Positions 62,906 to 64,000 of a DNA stretch of 64,000 nucleotides are shown one piece after another (the first letter of the stretch is position 1; each line of letters opens with the position of its first letter). Source of the DNA: Entamoeba invadens IP1 (taxonomy: Eukaryota; Evosea; Mastigamoebida; Endamoebidae); contig NW_004443770.1 in assembly GCF_000330505.1 (NCBI RefSeq), positions 103,382-167,381 on the forward strand, written 5' to 3'. Under the pieces are notes generated by a model. It made no database searches. It saw nothing but the letters and a program-made list of their open reading frames with translations, and was not told the DNA's origin. The translations under genes and the position numbers were made by a program.

Positions 62906-64000
62906 CATTTATTAATTAATTTACAAATAAATTCGTTATTAAAATATTTTAAGTATAATTTAATAAAAATAACATAATAAACAATGTATTTTTTGTATAT
63001 AAAAACATTAAATATAATATAAAAATATATTTGATAAATAAAATCAACAATGATACTTTTATGAGTTTAAGTGAATTAAGTTTAATTCGATAATAAATAT
63101 ATATATTATTGAAAAAAAATAATTGTTGTAATTAAATTTTTATAATAATTAATATTGAACTTTTTTTGAAATAATTATTTTGTTCCTTAGTATTTTATCC
63201 AGAGTATTATAACTTGATTATATTATCACGCAATCTTAATTTAAGACTAAATAAGAAATATCTTCGTCTTAACTTTTTTGATCCAAAAATCGGATAATTT
63301 AAAAACTTGGGTATTTTATGTTTAATTGATAGTGGATTGTTTATCAGTCCATTTTTCGAATTTGACTATAGTCAATAACAGACATTTAACTCACTGTTTA
63401 TTTATTTAACGAACTGAAATTATGTAAATAATTATTCTTGTATTAGTTTAGTATTCATTGAAAATATGTAGTTATAGTTGTGTTGGATGTATTTATTAGT
63501 GTCATGGTGATAGTTTATCACATTTAGCAAAGAATAGATAATATTGGGAAAAACTTTATCACTTTTTTAAATTAACACTTTTCTAACCTAAAGCTTTTTT
63601 TAAGAAGAAAAATAAGTAAAGAAAAAATTGTCCAAATCATTTTTTTCTTTTATTTTATTCCAAAACCCCTTTCTAACCCAAACCGGCCAATAGTCAGTTT
63701 TATTTTACTTAAAATAATTAACATTTAAATACTCAATTACCTAAGATCCATCGAAAATAATCTTTTGTATGAAATTTTGTAAGAAATATTTTTAATGTTA
63801 ATTCTTAACATAACAACACATCCTACATTGTCAATCCACCTGATAACAAAATAAAGAATTGCATAATTACAATAAAAATAATTTCTCAAACACGTTTAGA
63901 TTAAATGATAATATAGTTTAAAAAACAACAAAAAAGTTTCAACCAAACAATTTAAAACCATCAATTAGACCCAATTCTTTTCTTTTTCTTGTCTTTCGCT
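62906..64000. other. AT-rich DNA at the window end
   Basis: No gene supported. CTAACCCAAACCGGCCAATAG at about 63673 shares ACCGGCCAATAGT with the MITE end at 18105. At the very edge (63961-64000, minus strand) AKDKKKKRIGSN followed by TGA could be the C-terminus of a gene lying mostly outside the window. Confidence 0.4.

Noticed and set aside
1..64000. Search for tRNA, rRNA, LINE/SINE and CRISPR
   Set aside because: No tRNA arm signatures, rRNA blocks, reverse-transcriptase motifs or spacer arrays were seen by eye; a tRNAscan or profile search could still find small RNAs.

Overview
This is nuclear DNA of an Entamoeba-type amoeba, most likely Entamoeba invadens (inferred). The signs are very AT-rich intergenic DNA, compact genes of clearly higher GC, very short introns with GTTTGT donors and TAG/CAG acceptors, a BspA-like leucine-rich-repeat protein, TKL-type kinase, talin and RhoGEF signalling genes, and DNA transposons of three superfamilies (pogo/Tigger, MULE, piggyBac), a mix known from E. 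invadens and E. moshkovskii. No rRNA, tRNA or CRISPR was recognised.

Layout. 0.8-7.4 kb: a two-exon gene (possible DNA-binding protein), two paralogous secreted Lys/Ala-rich proteins, and a small membrane protein. 7.4-12.8 kb: almost gene-free AT-rich DNA with relics. 12.8-23.6 kb: a nested transposon block. An outer inverted-repeat pair encloses two pogo-like elements; one is interrupted by a MULE with target-site duplication, the other by a TTAA-flanked MITE, and two more MITEs follow. 24.8-44 kb: a housekeeping and signalling block with a RhoGEF, BspA-like protein, ubiquitin protease, a three-exon coiled-coil protein, a ceramide-synthase-like TLC protein, RPB11, a protein kinase, a Pmp3-like proteolipid and ribosomal protein eL35/uL29. 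44.4-57.8 kb: talin, two unknown smaller genes and a 2,249-residue protein of unknown family. 58.2-60.7 kb: a complete but frame-broken piggyBac. 61-62.9 kb: a decayed MULE transposase. The end is AT-rich.

The most notable observation is that in both talin and ribosomal protein L35 the start codon itself seems to be split by an intron (A|TG), so that splicing creates the initiator. For talin this adds two hidden exons that complete the F0 subdomain of the FERM head. Other hidden introns complete RPB11, the gene at 0.8-1.8 kb, the gene at 34.6-35.7 kb and the MULE transposase.

The host genes do not form an operon or a single pathway. Talin, RhoGEF, kinase and BspA-like protein all fit adhesion and motility of an amoeba; the rest are housekeeping genes. 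All calls were made by reading sequence, without database searches.
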